NCBI GenBank assembly: GCA_903829855.1
Contig: CAIKRN010000008.1
Span: 1 to 18,777 of the forward strand
DNA length: 18,777 nt
From: an uncultured Opitutia bacterium
Lineage (GTDB): Bacteria; Verrucomicrobiota; Verrucomicrobiia; Opitutales; UBA953
Direction: 5' to 3'
The translations under genes and the position numbers were made by a program. This document shows, piece after piece, positions 1 through 8,128 of this stretch. Every line of letters starts with the position of its first letter. The first letter of the stretch is position 1. The notes beneath the pieces were generated by a model that was not told the DNA's origin, ran no database searches, and was given only the letters and a program-made list of their open reading frames with translations.

Positions 1-2051
1 CCAAGTTTGGCGTCGACCGCCATCCCGTTTGCTTGGCTTGAGGTGGTGAGTTGAAGGTCGCGACCATGGATTCCCCAAGCCCGGAATACGCCGGCGCAGG
101 AAATTTCCGCATTCACGGAGGGCCCGCTGGGTCCTGGTTGCACGAGGACGTTGAGGCGGTGGTCTGGAGGTAATTCGAGACCACGCAACGTTTCGCCCAG
201 CTCTTTGCTGGCACAACGCGCGGCCACCCATGGTTGTATATTGCCGGTCAGCTTCACGACGGGTCCCGCGAAGGCGAGGGGCTTCGACCAATCCCATGAG
301 GCCAAACCGTCGACAAATCCATCGCCCTCCGTGTTGCCGCCGGCGAGATGATGGAGGGCGATCAGGGTCCGATGATCGTCGGCATCGACGCCGACTTCGA
401 CGTGGCGGAAAGGTGCGCCCATGAAGGTGAAATCATTCAGCAATACCCGACCGCGGACGTCCCCCTTGGGTGACCCCCAGTGGCTATCGACATCGATGAA
501 GGCATAAGGCCTCTGTTTGGGCTCGAGTATTCGCCACAGCGAAACCCACCAGCCATCCAGGACACGGTCGAGCGACTGGGGCTGGAGTTCGCCGTTGAGA
601 TGGAGCATGAATGCCCCGCCTGGAGCCAGCGAACAATCGGCTTCACCGGTGATAGAGGCCAGCCGTAGGTCGCGAAGCCGGAGTGGCGCGAGGGTGCGCC
701 GAGGGTCGAAATCAAACTGAGTCCGCAGCGGCAGGGCGCGCGCGGGCGAAATGATGGCAGCGGATAGACCAAACCCGCTGAAGCCCGAGCAGGCGGCCTC
801 ACCTGTGGCGCTGAGGAAATCTCCCTGGGCATTGAAGTGCGCTTGGGCATCGCGGAGCAGGAGGTCGCCGTTGACGCCAAGATGGGCCGGCTTCATCACC
901 GCCGCGATGGCGGGAATAGAGGTCACTTCCTCCGCGAAAATCCGGGCATGATTCACGCGAAAGATGTTTTCGCCCGCGCCGGTCCGTTGGTAGCTCCCTT
1001 TCGCAAAGGAGTGCGGAGTGCGGACGCCAAATTCCACCTGCCAAGCTCCTTTGCCAATGGGCTGAGCGCTGACGAGCAATTGAGCGGGCGGGAAGCTCTC
1101 GAAACGGAGATGCGCAATGCTCGCCGTGAGTTGGATTGGATTGAGTGGCTCGCCCCCGCGGGCGGTGAGCTGGACTTGTTTCGCGCTCTTACCTTGCCAC
1201 GAAATCTCGTCGGCGGAGCCATGTGCGTGCCAAGAGGTTAAACGCCCTAGGCGCGAAAGGCGGAGGTCGCCGCGGAGCTCTAACGAGCGGACCTGGACGA
1301 GGCCCAATCCTTTATCCGCCCAGTCATTACCAAAGAGGGCATGGGCGTTGAGGTCAGCGCCGCCGTCAGCATTACCCGCGCATCGCAGCGCGAGGGTTGC
1401 CCCGCCTGAGCGCTCGGCTGTGCCCAAAATCTGTTCGGCCTGAGATAAGAACCGCGATACTAGATGAGCGAGCGGGACAGGTTTTTCCGAACGGCGAGAT
1501 TCATCTGCCAATCTCAAGAGGGACACCGGTAGCTCGCCCTCGGCATTGAGCGTTAATTTTCCGGCTCGAACTTGGAAAGATCGGATGATGATCCAGCGTC
1601 CCTCTTGGGTAACGTCAGCGACGACAGCTTCCGTGAGGGCACGGCGCTGGCCGTTTTGGGCGATGGAGGCCGGGCACCAGAGTTGCCCGCCGTTGAGGCG
1701 GACTCGCGTGGGTTCGATTTTTCCGACCATCAGCTGGCCGGAGTTAAGCGCGAGCTCCAGGCGGGAGGCGGTGAAGACTTCTCCGGTCAATCCTTCAAGG
1801 CCCACCGTCAAATCATCGCCGGCCACCGTTAGATCCGGAAGAATCCAGAGGTTGCGGGCTTGTAACCGAATCCCTTCCCCAGCGAGGCGTTGGATGATCA
1901 TGTCGACTGCGAAGTCGGGCATCTGTACCGCGTGGTCGAGCGTGGCAACCCACCAGAGGGCGAGCTGGACGGGCAGGAGGAGAAATAAGCAGGTGTTCGT
2001 AAGCCCTCGCAGGAATTTGCGAAAGGGAGAACTGGCTGGCGGCACCTTCAT
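1..2051 (-). CDS. AsmA-like envelope protein, 3' end cut by window edge
   Basis: An open frame runs from an ATG at 2051 to the left edge without a stop: 683 codons, with the C-terminus outside the window. The N-terminus has a short basic stretch and one membrane-spanning helix (about residues 15-38, core CLFLLLPVQLALWWVA). The rest looks periplasmic and beta-rich, with repeated short strands of the type seen in AsmA, DUF3971 and TamB-like bridge proteins (for example LRLQARNL-like and VRSLELRGDLRL). That family is linked to lipid transport or outer-membrane assembly. The start overlaps the upstream DUF4340 stop in an ATGA arrangement, so the two are probably translationally coupled. The family call rests on overall architecture, not on a catalytic motif, and is moderate. 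The reading frame itself is secure, because I followed it codon by codon to the edge. Confidence 0.7.
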   Translation of the reverse strand, partial: MKVPPASSPFRKFLRGLTNTCLFLLLPVQLALWWVATLDHAVQMPDFAVDMIIQRLAGEGIRLQARNLWILPDLTVAGDDLTVGLEGLTGEVFTASRLELALNSGQLMVGKIEPTRVRLNGGQLWCPASIAQNGQRRALTEAVVADVTQEGRWIIIRSFQVRAGKLTLNAEGELPVSLLRLADESRRSEKPVPLAHLVSRFLSQAEQILGTAERSGGATLALRCAGNADGGADLNAHALFGNDWADKGLGLVQVRSLELRGDLRLSRLGRLTSWHAHGSADEISWQGKSAKQVQLTARGGEPLNPIQLTASIAHLRFESFPPAQLLVSAQPIGKGAWQVEFGVRTPHSFAKGSYQRTGAGENIFRVNHARIFAEEVTSIPAIAAVMKPAHLGVNGDLLLRDAQAHFNAQGDFLSATGEAACSGFSGFGLSAAIISPARALPLRTQFDFDPRRTLAPLRLRDLRLASITGEADCSLAPGGAFMLHLNGELQPQSLDRVLDGWWVSLWRILEPKQRPYAFIDVDSHWGSPKGDVRGRVLLNDFTFMGAPFRHVEVGVDADDHRTLIALHHLAGGNTEGDGFVDGLASWDWSKPLAFAGPVVKLTGNIQPWVAARCASKELGETLRGLELPPDHRLNVLVQPGPSGPSVNAEISCAGVFRAWGIHGRDLQLTTSSQANGMAVDAKL

Positions 2052-3883
2052 CGGCCGGCTTCGGTTAAGAGCGGAATCAGAATTTCGGCCAACCCAGTCT
2101 CGAGGATGAATTCATCATCATCGCCTTCATCGCGCAGGAGTACCGAGCGTTTATTAAAGGGTGCGGAGCAAAGATAAGTCCGAAAGGTCTCACTGGCGGC
2201 CGCCCCGCCGGTCGCGGCTTGATCGGTCACGCGGAGGGCGAATTTCCATCCGCCCGAACCAACGTCTCGCCCTGGAAATTCAGCGGCTTTCACATCAGCG
2301 AGGCCGACGGCCACGCGCCTAGCATTGGCGGGGTCTAGTCTACCCGAGCCGGCCCAACTGCCATCTGGGCCAAGGCGAGCTTCCCCGAGCACCTTGCCGT
2401 CTGGGTGTGAGATCAGTCGCAGCCCGCTGACCTTGGCTCCTTGCGAAAGCTCGGCGACCGTGCGTTTGCGCCAGGCTTGCGGGTCGACGTTCTGATGGCC
2501 GCCGTTCAGGAGTGACGTGTCGCAGATGGCGGCGAGCGGCGATCCCTTCGCGTGAACGACCCGCGTGCCAGAGCCTTTCTCAGGGTCGTCTGAAAAGGTG
2601 AGGAGAATTCGTTCGGCCCCGAATTCCAATTCGAGCGATTGCAGTGAGGTCGTCCCGGGGTTCGATTGATTAAGGACGGCCGGGACGCTGTCGCCATCGG
2701 CGGTCTTACGTCGGGTTGCACTTAACTTAGACACGGCATCAAGGAAGCGGGTGACGAGGCGCGTGTCGGCTTCCCGGCGCTTGGTCGCCGTGGTGCCGGG
2801 GGCGACGGGGATTTCCCAGCGCGCTTCTCCACTGGTGCCATCCAGCCGGTGCAGCGTGATGGAGCGGCCGGAGACGGCGACGGTGAAGCCAGTCACTAAG
2901 GCCGGATCGAAGTCGGCTGGATGGGAAGCGGCGAGCGCTTCCCGAATGCGAAACCAATCGCGCAGAAGATGGGCTTCAACGAGAAATATCGAAGCGTTCT
3001 CTTCGAGTTTGGCGCAGCGGAGGTTGGGCTGGCCGACGAGGGCTTTTCCGATCAGCAAAACTTGCCGTCGGGAATTACCTTCGAGGGCGATGCGGAGTGT
3101 TGGGGCAGAAAGTCCGGAAGCCTCATCAGTGACGGTGACGAATTTACTCGCACGAAGGTTGGTCAGCTCAGCGATAACTTTGGTGGCCGTGTCCGCGTCA
3201 GCCAGGGCGTCATAGGGAGATTCAAAGCGCCACTCAGGTAATTGCGTTTTGCGGCCAGGTCTCGGGCGAGCCTCGTTCGTCAGCGCGGTCACGCTTTCTC
3301 CGTCGCCATTTTTTTGGCGGACAGAAACGGTGCGCGTTTCAAAGTCCGCAATCTCGAAGATCTTATCGACGCGATAACTCTCGGCCTTGGAGGTGAGGGC
3401 GGCCGCCATGGCCTCGGGGAGTGGGATGATGCGCTGTCCGCCATCGGCGAGCAGGAAGTGATGACGGGTGGAAGGCTGGACCCCGACTTTCACTTCGACG
3501 GCTTGGCCGTTTTCGCCGGCGACGCGCAAGGTGAACTTGGGGGCGGCGAGTCCGTAGGCTTCCAGGCTGGAGCCGTTAGCTTTGACCTCGCTGGCGGCAA
3601 AGCCGTTGTCGGCGCTGATGAAACGAAGCTCATCAAGTAATCGTTGGACGGACCAGATGTTGGCGGGCCATTCAAATGGTTCCGACACGCGCCAGAAGGA
3701 ATTGCGTTTCTCGAGTACTAAGCGCTCCGCTCCATCTACGATAGTCACTTTTACGGGCTCAGCGGGGAAGAGCTGGGCCTGGCTTGAGGCTATCGGTTGG
3801 TGGCTATAGGTGGCCTTCCACACGAGTGCGAAGGCAATCAGGTTGGCGACCAGCAATACGACAGTGGTGCGGGAGATCCGCAT
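2048..3883 (-). CDS. DUF4340 domain protein, partner of GldG-type ABC system
   Basis: 611 residues beginning MRISRTTVVLL, with a signal anchor at about residues 5-24 followed by a large extracytoplasmic part. Around residues 45-75 is the typical DUF4340 opening, in which a 'VKVTIVDGAERLVLEKR' strand pair is followed by FWRVSEPFEWPAN. A related unit recurs near the middle (FTVAVSGRSITLHRL followed by ARWEIPV), so at least two DUF4340 copies are present, as is usual. Proteins of this family are encoded next to GldG-type ABC auxiliary proteins in many Gram-negative bacteria; their biochemical role is not known. The gene starts six bases after the GldG stop and ends in a four-base overlap with the AsmA-like gene, so all three are probably co-translated. 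Family assignment is firm; function is unknown. Confidence 0.85.
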   Translation of the reverse strand: MRISRTTVVLLVANLIAFALVWKATYSHQPIASSQAQLFPAEPVKVTIVDGAERLVLEKRNSFWRVSEPFEWPANIWSVQRLLDELRFISADNGFAASEVKANGSSLEAYGLAAPKFTLRVAGENGQAVEVKVGVQPSTRHHFLLADGGQRIIPLPEAMAAALTSKAESYRVDKIFEIADFETRTVSVRQKNGDGESVTALTNEARPRPGRKTQLPEWRFESPYDALADADTATKVIAELTNLRASKFVTVTDEASGLSAPTLRIALEGNSRRQVLLIGKALVGQPNLRCAKLEENASIFLVEAHLLRDWFRIREALAASHPADFDPALVTGFTVAVSGRSITLHRLDGTSGEARWEIPVAPGTTATKRREADTRLVTRFLDAVSKLSATRRKTADGDSVPAVLNQSNPGTTSLQSLELEFGAERILLTFSDDPEKGSGTRVVHAKGSPLAAICDTSLLNGGHQNVDPQAWRKRTVAELSQGAKVSGLRLISHPDGKVLGEARLGPDGSWAGSGRLDPANARRVAVGLADVKAAEFPGRDVGSGGWKFALRVTDQAATGGAAASETFRTYLCSAPFNKRSVLLRDEGDDDEFILETGLAEILIPLLTEAGR

Positions 3884-3889
3884 GAGGGC

Positions 3890-5398
3890 TTAACTTCTGC
3901 GTCGCCACACGGAAACCGCAAGCCCGAGTGCAAGTACCCCGAGCGGAATACAGATGAAGCGGATGGCGAGTGCCCACAGATCAGCGGCCGTCGCATTAAG
4001 TTGAAATTCGCCTTCGGTCTTCGTGGGCAGGGAAATCGCCCGATCGCGATCCGAGAGCCAAGCGGCACATTGCGTCATGAAGGCACGATTACCTGCTCGG
4101 TTGAGGCGCAGGTTGGCGGCAATCTCCGAGGTGCCGACGACGACTAAGCGCCCGCCACCGCCACCGATGCCTTTCCGGATGCCCGTGGCTCGTTCCGCGG
4201 CGGTGGCGACGCACACCGGGCCGGCTTGATCTCGGTTCGGGTCGAATTTGGCTGGGCGGCGGGTCATGTCGCTTTGCCCCCAGGCCCCGTCGGAAGAAAA
4301 GACGAGCTGCCAGACGCCCAAGGTGCTATCCGGGGCGCTGCCTTCGTCGAATTTGGCTGGGCGAATCCGCCCGGCGACCAACGGGAGGTCTTGATCCTTG
4401 AGGACCTTGGTGAGGGGGTGCGGCTTTTCTTCTAGGCGCTTGAGCACGATGTCACCATCGGTCGCCCGGCGGGCGGGGTCTGGCTCTTGCAGTTCCGAGT
4501 CCGGTGTGAAAATAGCCCACTCCGTGAGCGTCGGTTCTAGGCCGTGTTCACGGCCGGGATCGAGGAGCGCCAAGACTCGGCCGTTACGTTCGTAAAGGTA
4601 GTTCCGGAGGCGGGCGTTTTCCTGTGCCGAAAACGGAGTCATCGGTCCGGCGATGAGCACCATCGCAGCGTCGCGAGGAATCTCCGTGGTGGTGCTGAGG
4701 TCAAGTTGCTTAACTTCGAAATTACGGCTCCGGAGTTGGCGGGAGAAGAGCGACATACCGCGAGCGGGCGAAGCATCCTCGACGCCCAGTTCACCGTGCC
4801 CACGGGTGACGTAGCAGATGGCCGGCTTATCTTCCGTCACCTCAATCAGCGCGGAGGTGACCGCTTCTTCCCCACGGAAGCCACCCTTGCTGGTGACGAG
4901 CTCGCGGTAGGTGAGATATTTAGCCCGTGATCCACAAGTCAGGATGAGGGCGATGTTGGCGTCGGGTGGGCCGTGGCGGGCGGCGATTTCGGAAAGCAAC
5001 GGGGCATTGCGACCACCGCCGACGGTTTCGATAGAGAACCAAGCGGGGCCGGCGCGGCTCGATTCGACGACATAGGCATCGAGCAGTCGGTATAGACGAT
5101 TGCGCACCGCCTGTGCGGGGTCTGAGCCGTCCGTTGTCAGCACGACAGCTTTAACCCAACCTTTGTTGCGGCCCTGCCCGATGGGGCTGCGGTGGCCGGC
5201 GGCCTTCACGGTGTCGGCCGACTCGGCGGCAAGGGAGTGGCGTCGGTCGGAGGTAAGATCGTGGCGTAGGCGGAACTCCGGCAAGGAAGCGAGGAAGTTC
5301 ACGAGTACGGCGAGGCCAATGGCGAGCAAGGCCTGGGTGAGGCGATTCAGCCGGCGGATAGGGCGCACGGCGCCGAAGTCATCGCGGATAGGTGCCAT
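3890..5398 (-). CDS. GldG family ABC transport auxiliary protein
   Basis: 502 residues from the ATG at 5398. A TTG eight codons upstream (5422) is also in frame, but it lies inside the permease gene. The ATG is one base after the permease stop and has GGAGGG about ten bases before it, one of the few clear ribosome sites in the window. Layout: a membrane helix at about residues 22-40, then the conserved DLTSDRRHSLA segment, a periplasmic ABC_transp_aux domain containing the 'AMVLIAGPMTPFS' and 'LLDPGREHG' strands, and a C-terminal helix (about 470-495) ending in a basic tail. In Bacteroidetes, GldG works with GldA and GldF and is needed for gliding. Related sets are common in non-gliding bacteria, so motility should not be assumed here. 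The substrate is unknown. Confidence 0.88.
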   Translation of the reverse strand: MAPIRDDFGAVRPIRRLNRLTQALLAIGLAVLVNFLASLPEFRLRHDLTSDRRHSLAAESADTVKAAGHRSPIGQGRNKGWVKAVVLTTDGSDPAQAVRNRLYRLLDAYVVESSRAGPAWFSIETVGGGRNAPLLSEIAARHGPPDANIALILTCGSRAKYLTYRELVTSKGGFRGEEAVTSALIEVTEDKPAICYVTRGHGELGVEDASPARGMSLFSRQLRSRNFEVKQLDLSTTTEIPRDAAMVLIAGPMTPFSAQENARLRNYLYERNGRVLALLDPGREHGLEPTLTEWAIFTPDSELQEPDPARRATDGDIVLKRLEEKPHPLTKVLKDQDLPLVAGRIRPAKFDEGSAPDSTLGVWQLVFSSDGAWGQSDMTRRPAKFDPNRDQAGPVCVATAAERATGIRKGIGGGGGRLVVVGTSEIAANLRLNRAGNRAFMTQCAAWLSDRDRAISLPTKTEGEFQLNATAADLWALAIRFICIPLGVLALGLAVSVWRRRS

Positions 5399-5399
5399 G

Positions 5400-6161
5400 T
5401 TATTCTTGTCCCTCCACGGCAAGCACGGCTAGGCCCAGGCAGAGCAGGGTGCCCGTGCCGTAGAGTACGATGGGTCGTGAATCGAGGATGCCGGCGGCGA
5501 AATCTTGCAGGTGTGCGAAGGTGCGGAGATGGGCGGCCGGCTCGTGCAACCAGCTGAGCCACGTCCAGCTTTCAATCGGCAATGATTCCATCGCGCCGCC
5601 CGCGGCGGTCAGCGCCAGCAGGCTGATGAAGGCGAGCAGCGCCGCCAAGGCGGAGGAACGTGTCACGCAGCTACAGAGAATCCCGATGGCGACGTGCAGC
5701 AGGCCACTCACGGCGATGAAGCAGAGCCCGCCCCACAGCACGGAGGGATCGCTCAGGCGGGTTTCGCCGGGAGTGCCTAAGCGTTGTTGGACGAGGAGCG
5801 GAAAAAGCGTGAAGAGCAGCCAGAAGGTCACCCAGACCGCCCACGCAGAGAGGAACTTCGACCAGACGACGGCAGCGGTGCTCGCGGGCGTTGTCAGCAA
5901 CGCCGAGAGGGTGCCCGAGCGTCGTTCCTCGGCAAAACTTCTCATGGTAAGCAGCGGAAGGACGCAGAGCAAAGGAAGCCAGAAAAACCACAGCGTTGCT
6001 TCGACGGGGGTCCGTTCGCTGGCAATCCGGCTGCCTTCAAGTAAGGCGAAGAAGTGGATGCCCCCCATGAGCGCGAGGAATAAAGCCGCGGCCGCCCAAG
6101 TGTTCCAAGAAAGCAACGCGGTGCGCAGTTCATGGGCTAGTAATGTGCGGAAGTGTCGCAT
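5400..6161 (-). CDS. ABC-2 type permease, GldF-like
   Basis: 253 residues with about six hydrophobic segments: near 19-40, 58-73, 102-125, 146-168, 173-190 and 233-249. The cytoplasmic loop RSFAEERRSGTLSALLTTPAS is the hallmark of ABC-2 permeases of the GldF/NosY type, where the conserved F-A-E-E-R-x-x-G-T contacts the ATPase. The start ATG shares one base with the upstream ATPase stop (TGATG), indicating translational coupling. The stop lies one base before the GldG start. Together these genes make a complete ABC-type membrane complex; what it moves, or whether it transports at all, cannot be read from the sequence. Confidence 0.9.
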   Translation of the reverse strand: MRHFRTLLAHELRTALLSWNTWAAAALFLALMGGIHFFALLEGSRIASERTPVEATLWFFWLPLLCVLPLLTMRSFAEERRSGTLSALLTTPASTAAVVWSKFLSAWAVWVTFWLLFTLFPLLVQQRLGTPGETRLSDPSVLWGGLCFIAVSGLLHVAIGILCSCVTRSSALAALLAFISLLALTAAGGAMESLPIESWTWLSWLHEPAAHLRTFAHLQDFAAGILDSRPIVLYGTGTLLCLGLAVLAVEGQE

Positions 6162-7150
6162 CAGGAACGGGGAGATTCCGTCGGCGTCCGGCGCGTGGCG
6201 GCCAGGAAGATATCCTCGAGTCCGTAGCGGATTTCGGCGATTTCCCGGAGGGGGATACCCGCGATGGCCAGTCCGGCGGCGAGCGAATCCCGGGCGGGAG
6301 AGTTCGCGGGAAGGCTGACGCGGAAGGTATTCCAGTCGCTGGTAGTTGCCGTGAGAGGCGTGAGCGTGGCCTTAGGCTCGCAGCGGAGGCACGCGGCGAG
6401 GAGCGTCGCTTCATCGGCCTTTGTCGTCACGGTGAAGCTGCAATCTGGGAGGAGTTCGCGGCGGAGGTCTTCCGTGCGGCCCTGCGCGACGAGTCGACCG
6501 CGATTGATAATCACGACCTTATCGCAAACTTGCTCAACTTCGTGCAGGATGTGGCTGGAGATTAAGACCGCCATCTTGCCGCGCAGTGAACGGATGAGGT
6601 CGCGGATGCCGAGAATTTGGTGCGGGTCGAGGCCGATGGTCGGTTCGTCAAGGATGACGACCTTGGGCTCGGCGAGAAGGGCGTCAGCGATACCCACGCG
6701 CTGGCGGAAGCCTTTCGAGAGCTGCCCGATGAGTCGTCCCGCCGCCCGCCGGGCCAGGTCACAATCTTCCATGACGCGTTGGACGCGTTCTTCGACGCGA
6801 TCGGCGGCCACATCTTTGAGTTTGGCCCGCAGGGTGAGGTACTCCTCCACCCGCATGTCTTCGGGTAGCGGGTTGTTCTCCGGCATGTAAGCCATGTTGC
6901 GCTTCGCTCCCGCGGGATCGAGCGCGACGGAGACGCCCCAGATGGCTGCCCGCCCGGAGGTCCCAGACATCGTGCCCGAAAGGATTCGCATCGTGGTGGA
7001 TTTACCCGCCCCGTTGGGCCCAAGGAAGCCGACGATTTCGCCGGGAGCTACGGAAAAACTCAGGTCCTCAATCGCGGTCAACGAGCCATACCTTTTGGTA
7101 AGCCTTTCGGCCACCACGGCGGCTTCCGGTGACGGCGTGGCTGCGTTCAT
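6161..7150 (-). CDS. ABC transporter ATP-binding protein, GldA-like
   Basis: 329 residues from the ATG at 7150 (MNAATPSPEAAVVAERLTKR). An in-frame GTG at 7216 would add 22 residues unlike any ABC protein, although an AGGGGG lies before it, so the longer form is not excluded. Motifs: Walker A GPNGAGKST near residue 44, the Q-loop position read as YMPENNPLP (the E-for-Q form typical of GldA-like ATPases), signature LSKGFRQRVGIA near 144, Walker B VVILDEPTIGLDP near 164, and H-loop SSHILHEVEQ near 198. A C-terminal extension of about 100 residues follows, as in GldA and CcmA-type ATPases. It is the first gene of the operon and powers the permease downstream. Confidence 0.9.
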   Translation of the reverse strand: MNAATPSPEAAVVAERLTKRYGSLTAIEDLSFSVAPGEIVGFLGPNGAGKSTTMRILSGTMSGTSGRAAIWGVSVALDPAGAKRNMAYMPENNPLPEDMRVEEYLTLRAKLKDVAADRVEERVQRVMEDCDLARRAAGRLIGQLSKGFRQRVGIADALLAEPKVVILDEPTIGLDPHQILGIRDLIRSLRGKMAVLISSHILHEVEQVCDKVVIINRGRLVAQGRTEDLRRELLPDCSFTVTTKADEATLLAACLRCEPKATLTPLTATTSDWNTFRVSLPANSPARDSLAAGLAIAGIPLREIAEIRYGLEDIFLAATRRTPTESPRS

Positions 7151-7306
7151 TTGAGTGACACCAAGGGTGAGAGTTTCAGCCCACCAGCACGATGCCAACG
7201 GGTCTTTAAAAGACACGCTGAACCCCCTGTATTGGCAAGGACAATAGAGCCTGAGGCGGCCTAGAGCCGCTTTCGAAATGTCAACGAGCCTCGCAAGGGT
7301 CGTCCT
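7151..7306. other. intergenic region upstream of the ABC operon
   Basis: This 156-base gap separates the TPR_21-like gene from the ABC operon; both are on the minus strand. It should hold the operon promoter, but I could not find a convincing -35/-10 pair. It contains a small hairpin (see 7253-7273). If the alternative GTG start at 7216 is used, the gap shrinks to 90 bases. Confidence 0.5.
7253..7273 (-). terminator. weak hairpin after the TPR_21-like gene
   Basis: GCGGC and GCCGC arms (7256-7260 and 7266-7270) enclose a five-base loop, and the stem extends to about eight pairs using one A-T and two G-T pairs. It lies 34 bases past the stop of the TPR_21-like gene and could end that transcript. 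No run of T follows on the minus strand, so it is not a canonical intrinsic terminator. Confidence 0.25.
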
Positions 7307-8029
7307 TTACTTCTTAGCGGGAGCGACGGGGGCGATTAAGGAGGGCTCGGACTGCACGAGTGAATCCTTATCCTGGCGCCAGACATGGTCCGCCCGCAGC
7401 TTCTTGTCCATGTCGTCGAGTGATTTCCGGGCCTTCACCGGATCGTTCTTAGCGACGGCAATATTGGCGAGGGTGAGCATCGCAAAACCACGGAGGGTTT
7501 CGGGTACGCTGGTATCATTCGCGACGGCGGCGATGGCGTCCTCCGCGCCTGCTTCCCCAGCTTCTTGGCGGGCGAGTGCGGCGTAAAGTCGGGTGCGAGC
7601 GCCGAGCGCCTGCAAGGCTGGGGATTTGCCAGCCAGTGCGGCGAGGCGGGTCGCCTCATTGTAGGCCTTCGCGGCGTCGGCCAATTTATTGGCCTTCTTC
7701 AGGTCGTCGCCAACTTCGGCATAGGCAACGGCCGCCAAGGGCTCGCCTTCATGCTTTTTGGCAAAAGCCTTCCGTGCAGCTTCGTCTTGGCAGGCGGTGT
7801 ACTCCTCGCCGATTTTTTCCTTCCGGTCTTCATTCCAGAAATAATAGGCCAAGAAGCCGAGGATGCCGATGACGACAGCGGTGGTGCCACGGACAATATT
7901 CTCCTTATTGCGCTCCCAGAAGAGCCAAAGGCGGTCTTCGGCGTCCGCATTGACGAAATCATCATCGACGATGACCAGATTACGGTCGTCGCCGGCCGGG
8001 GGCTGCTTGTTGGAACTGGCGTCGGGCAT
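7307..8029 (-). CDS. membrane-anchored TPR_21 / YfgM-like protein
   Basis: 240 residues. A hydrophilic acidic N-terminal segment (VDDDFVNADAEDRLWLFWER) is followed by one membrane helix at about residues 47-66 (TTAVVIGILGFLAYYFW). The rest is an alanine-rich helical domain with TPR-like helix pairs (ADAAKAYNEATRLAAL, PETLRGFAMLTLANIAVAKND). This N-in, single-helix, TPR layout matches the YfgM/TPR_21 family, which associates with the SecYEG translocon and periplasmic chaperones in E. coli. The domain ends in a proline- and alanine-rich tail. The gene is divergent from the phosphohexomutase. The family call is structural, so the chaperone role is an inference. Confidence 0.7.
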   Translation of the reverse strand: MPDASSNKQPPAGDDRNLVIVDDDFVNADAEDRLWLFWERNKENIVRGTTAVVIGILGFLAYYFWNEDRKEKIGEEYTACQDEAARKAFAKKHEGEPLAAVAYAEVGDDLKKANKLADAAKAYNEATRLAALAGKSPALQALGARTRLYAALARQEAGEAGAEDAIAAVANDTSVPETLRGFAMLTLANIAVAKNDPVKARKSLDDMDKKLRADHVWRQDKDSLVQSEPSLIAPVAPAKK

Positions 8030-8128
8030 GGGGGGTAAACCCTTGCGATGAGTTGGAGGGTGTCAACCCCCGCCTCCCCCTCCTCCGGGCTTGTCCCTGC
8101 TCGCCGGACGGCAAGTATGAGGGGACTC
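8030..8128. other. divergent intergenic region
   Basis: 99 bases between the TPR_21-like gene (leftward) and the phosphohexomutase (rightward). It must carry promoters for both unless either is leaderless. A TTGACA on the minus strand (8061-8066) has no acceptable -10 element at normal spacing. GAGGGG lies four bases before the phosphohexomutase ATG. Confidence 0.4.

Noticed and set aside
7279..7284. TTGACA on the minus strand as a -35 box for the ABC operon
   Set aside because: The six bases at 15-19 base spacing are GC-rich (GGCCGC-like) and do not resemble a -10 element.
8061..8066. TTGACA on the minus strand as a -35 box for the TPR_21-like gene
   Set aside because: No acceptable -10 element is found at normal spacing, and the start codon is only about 31 bases away.
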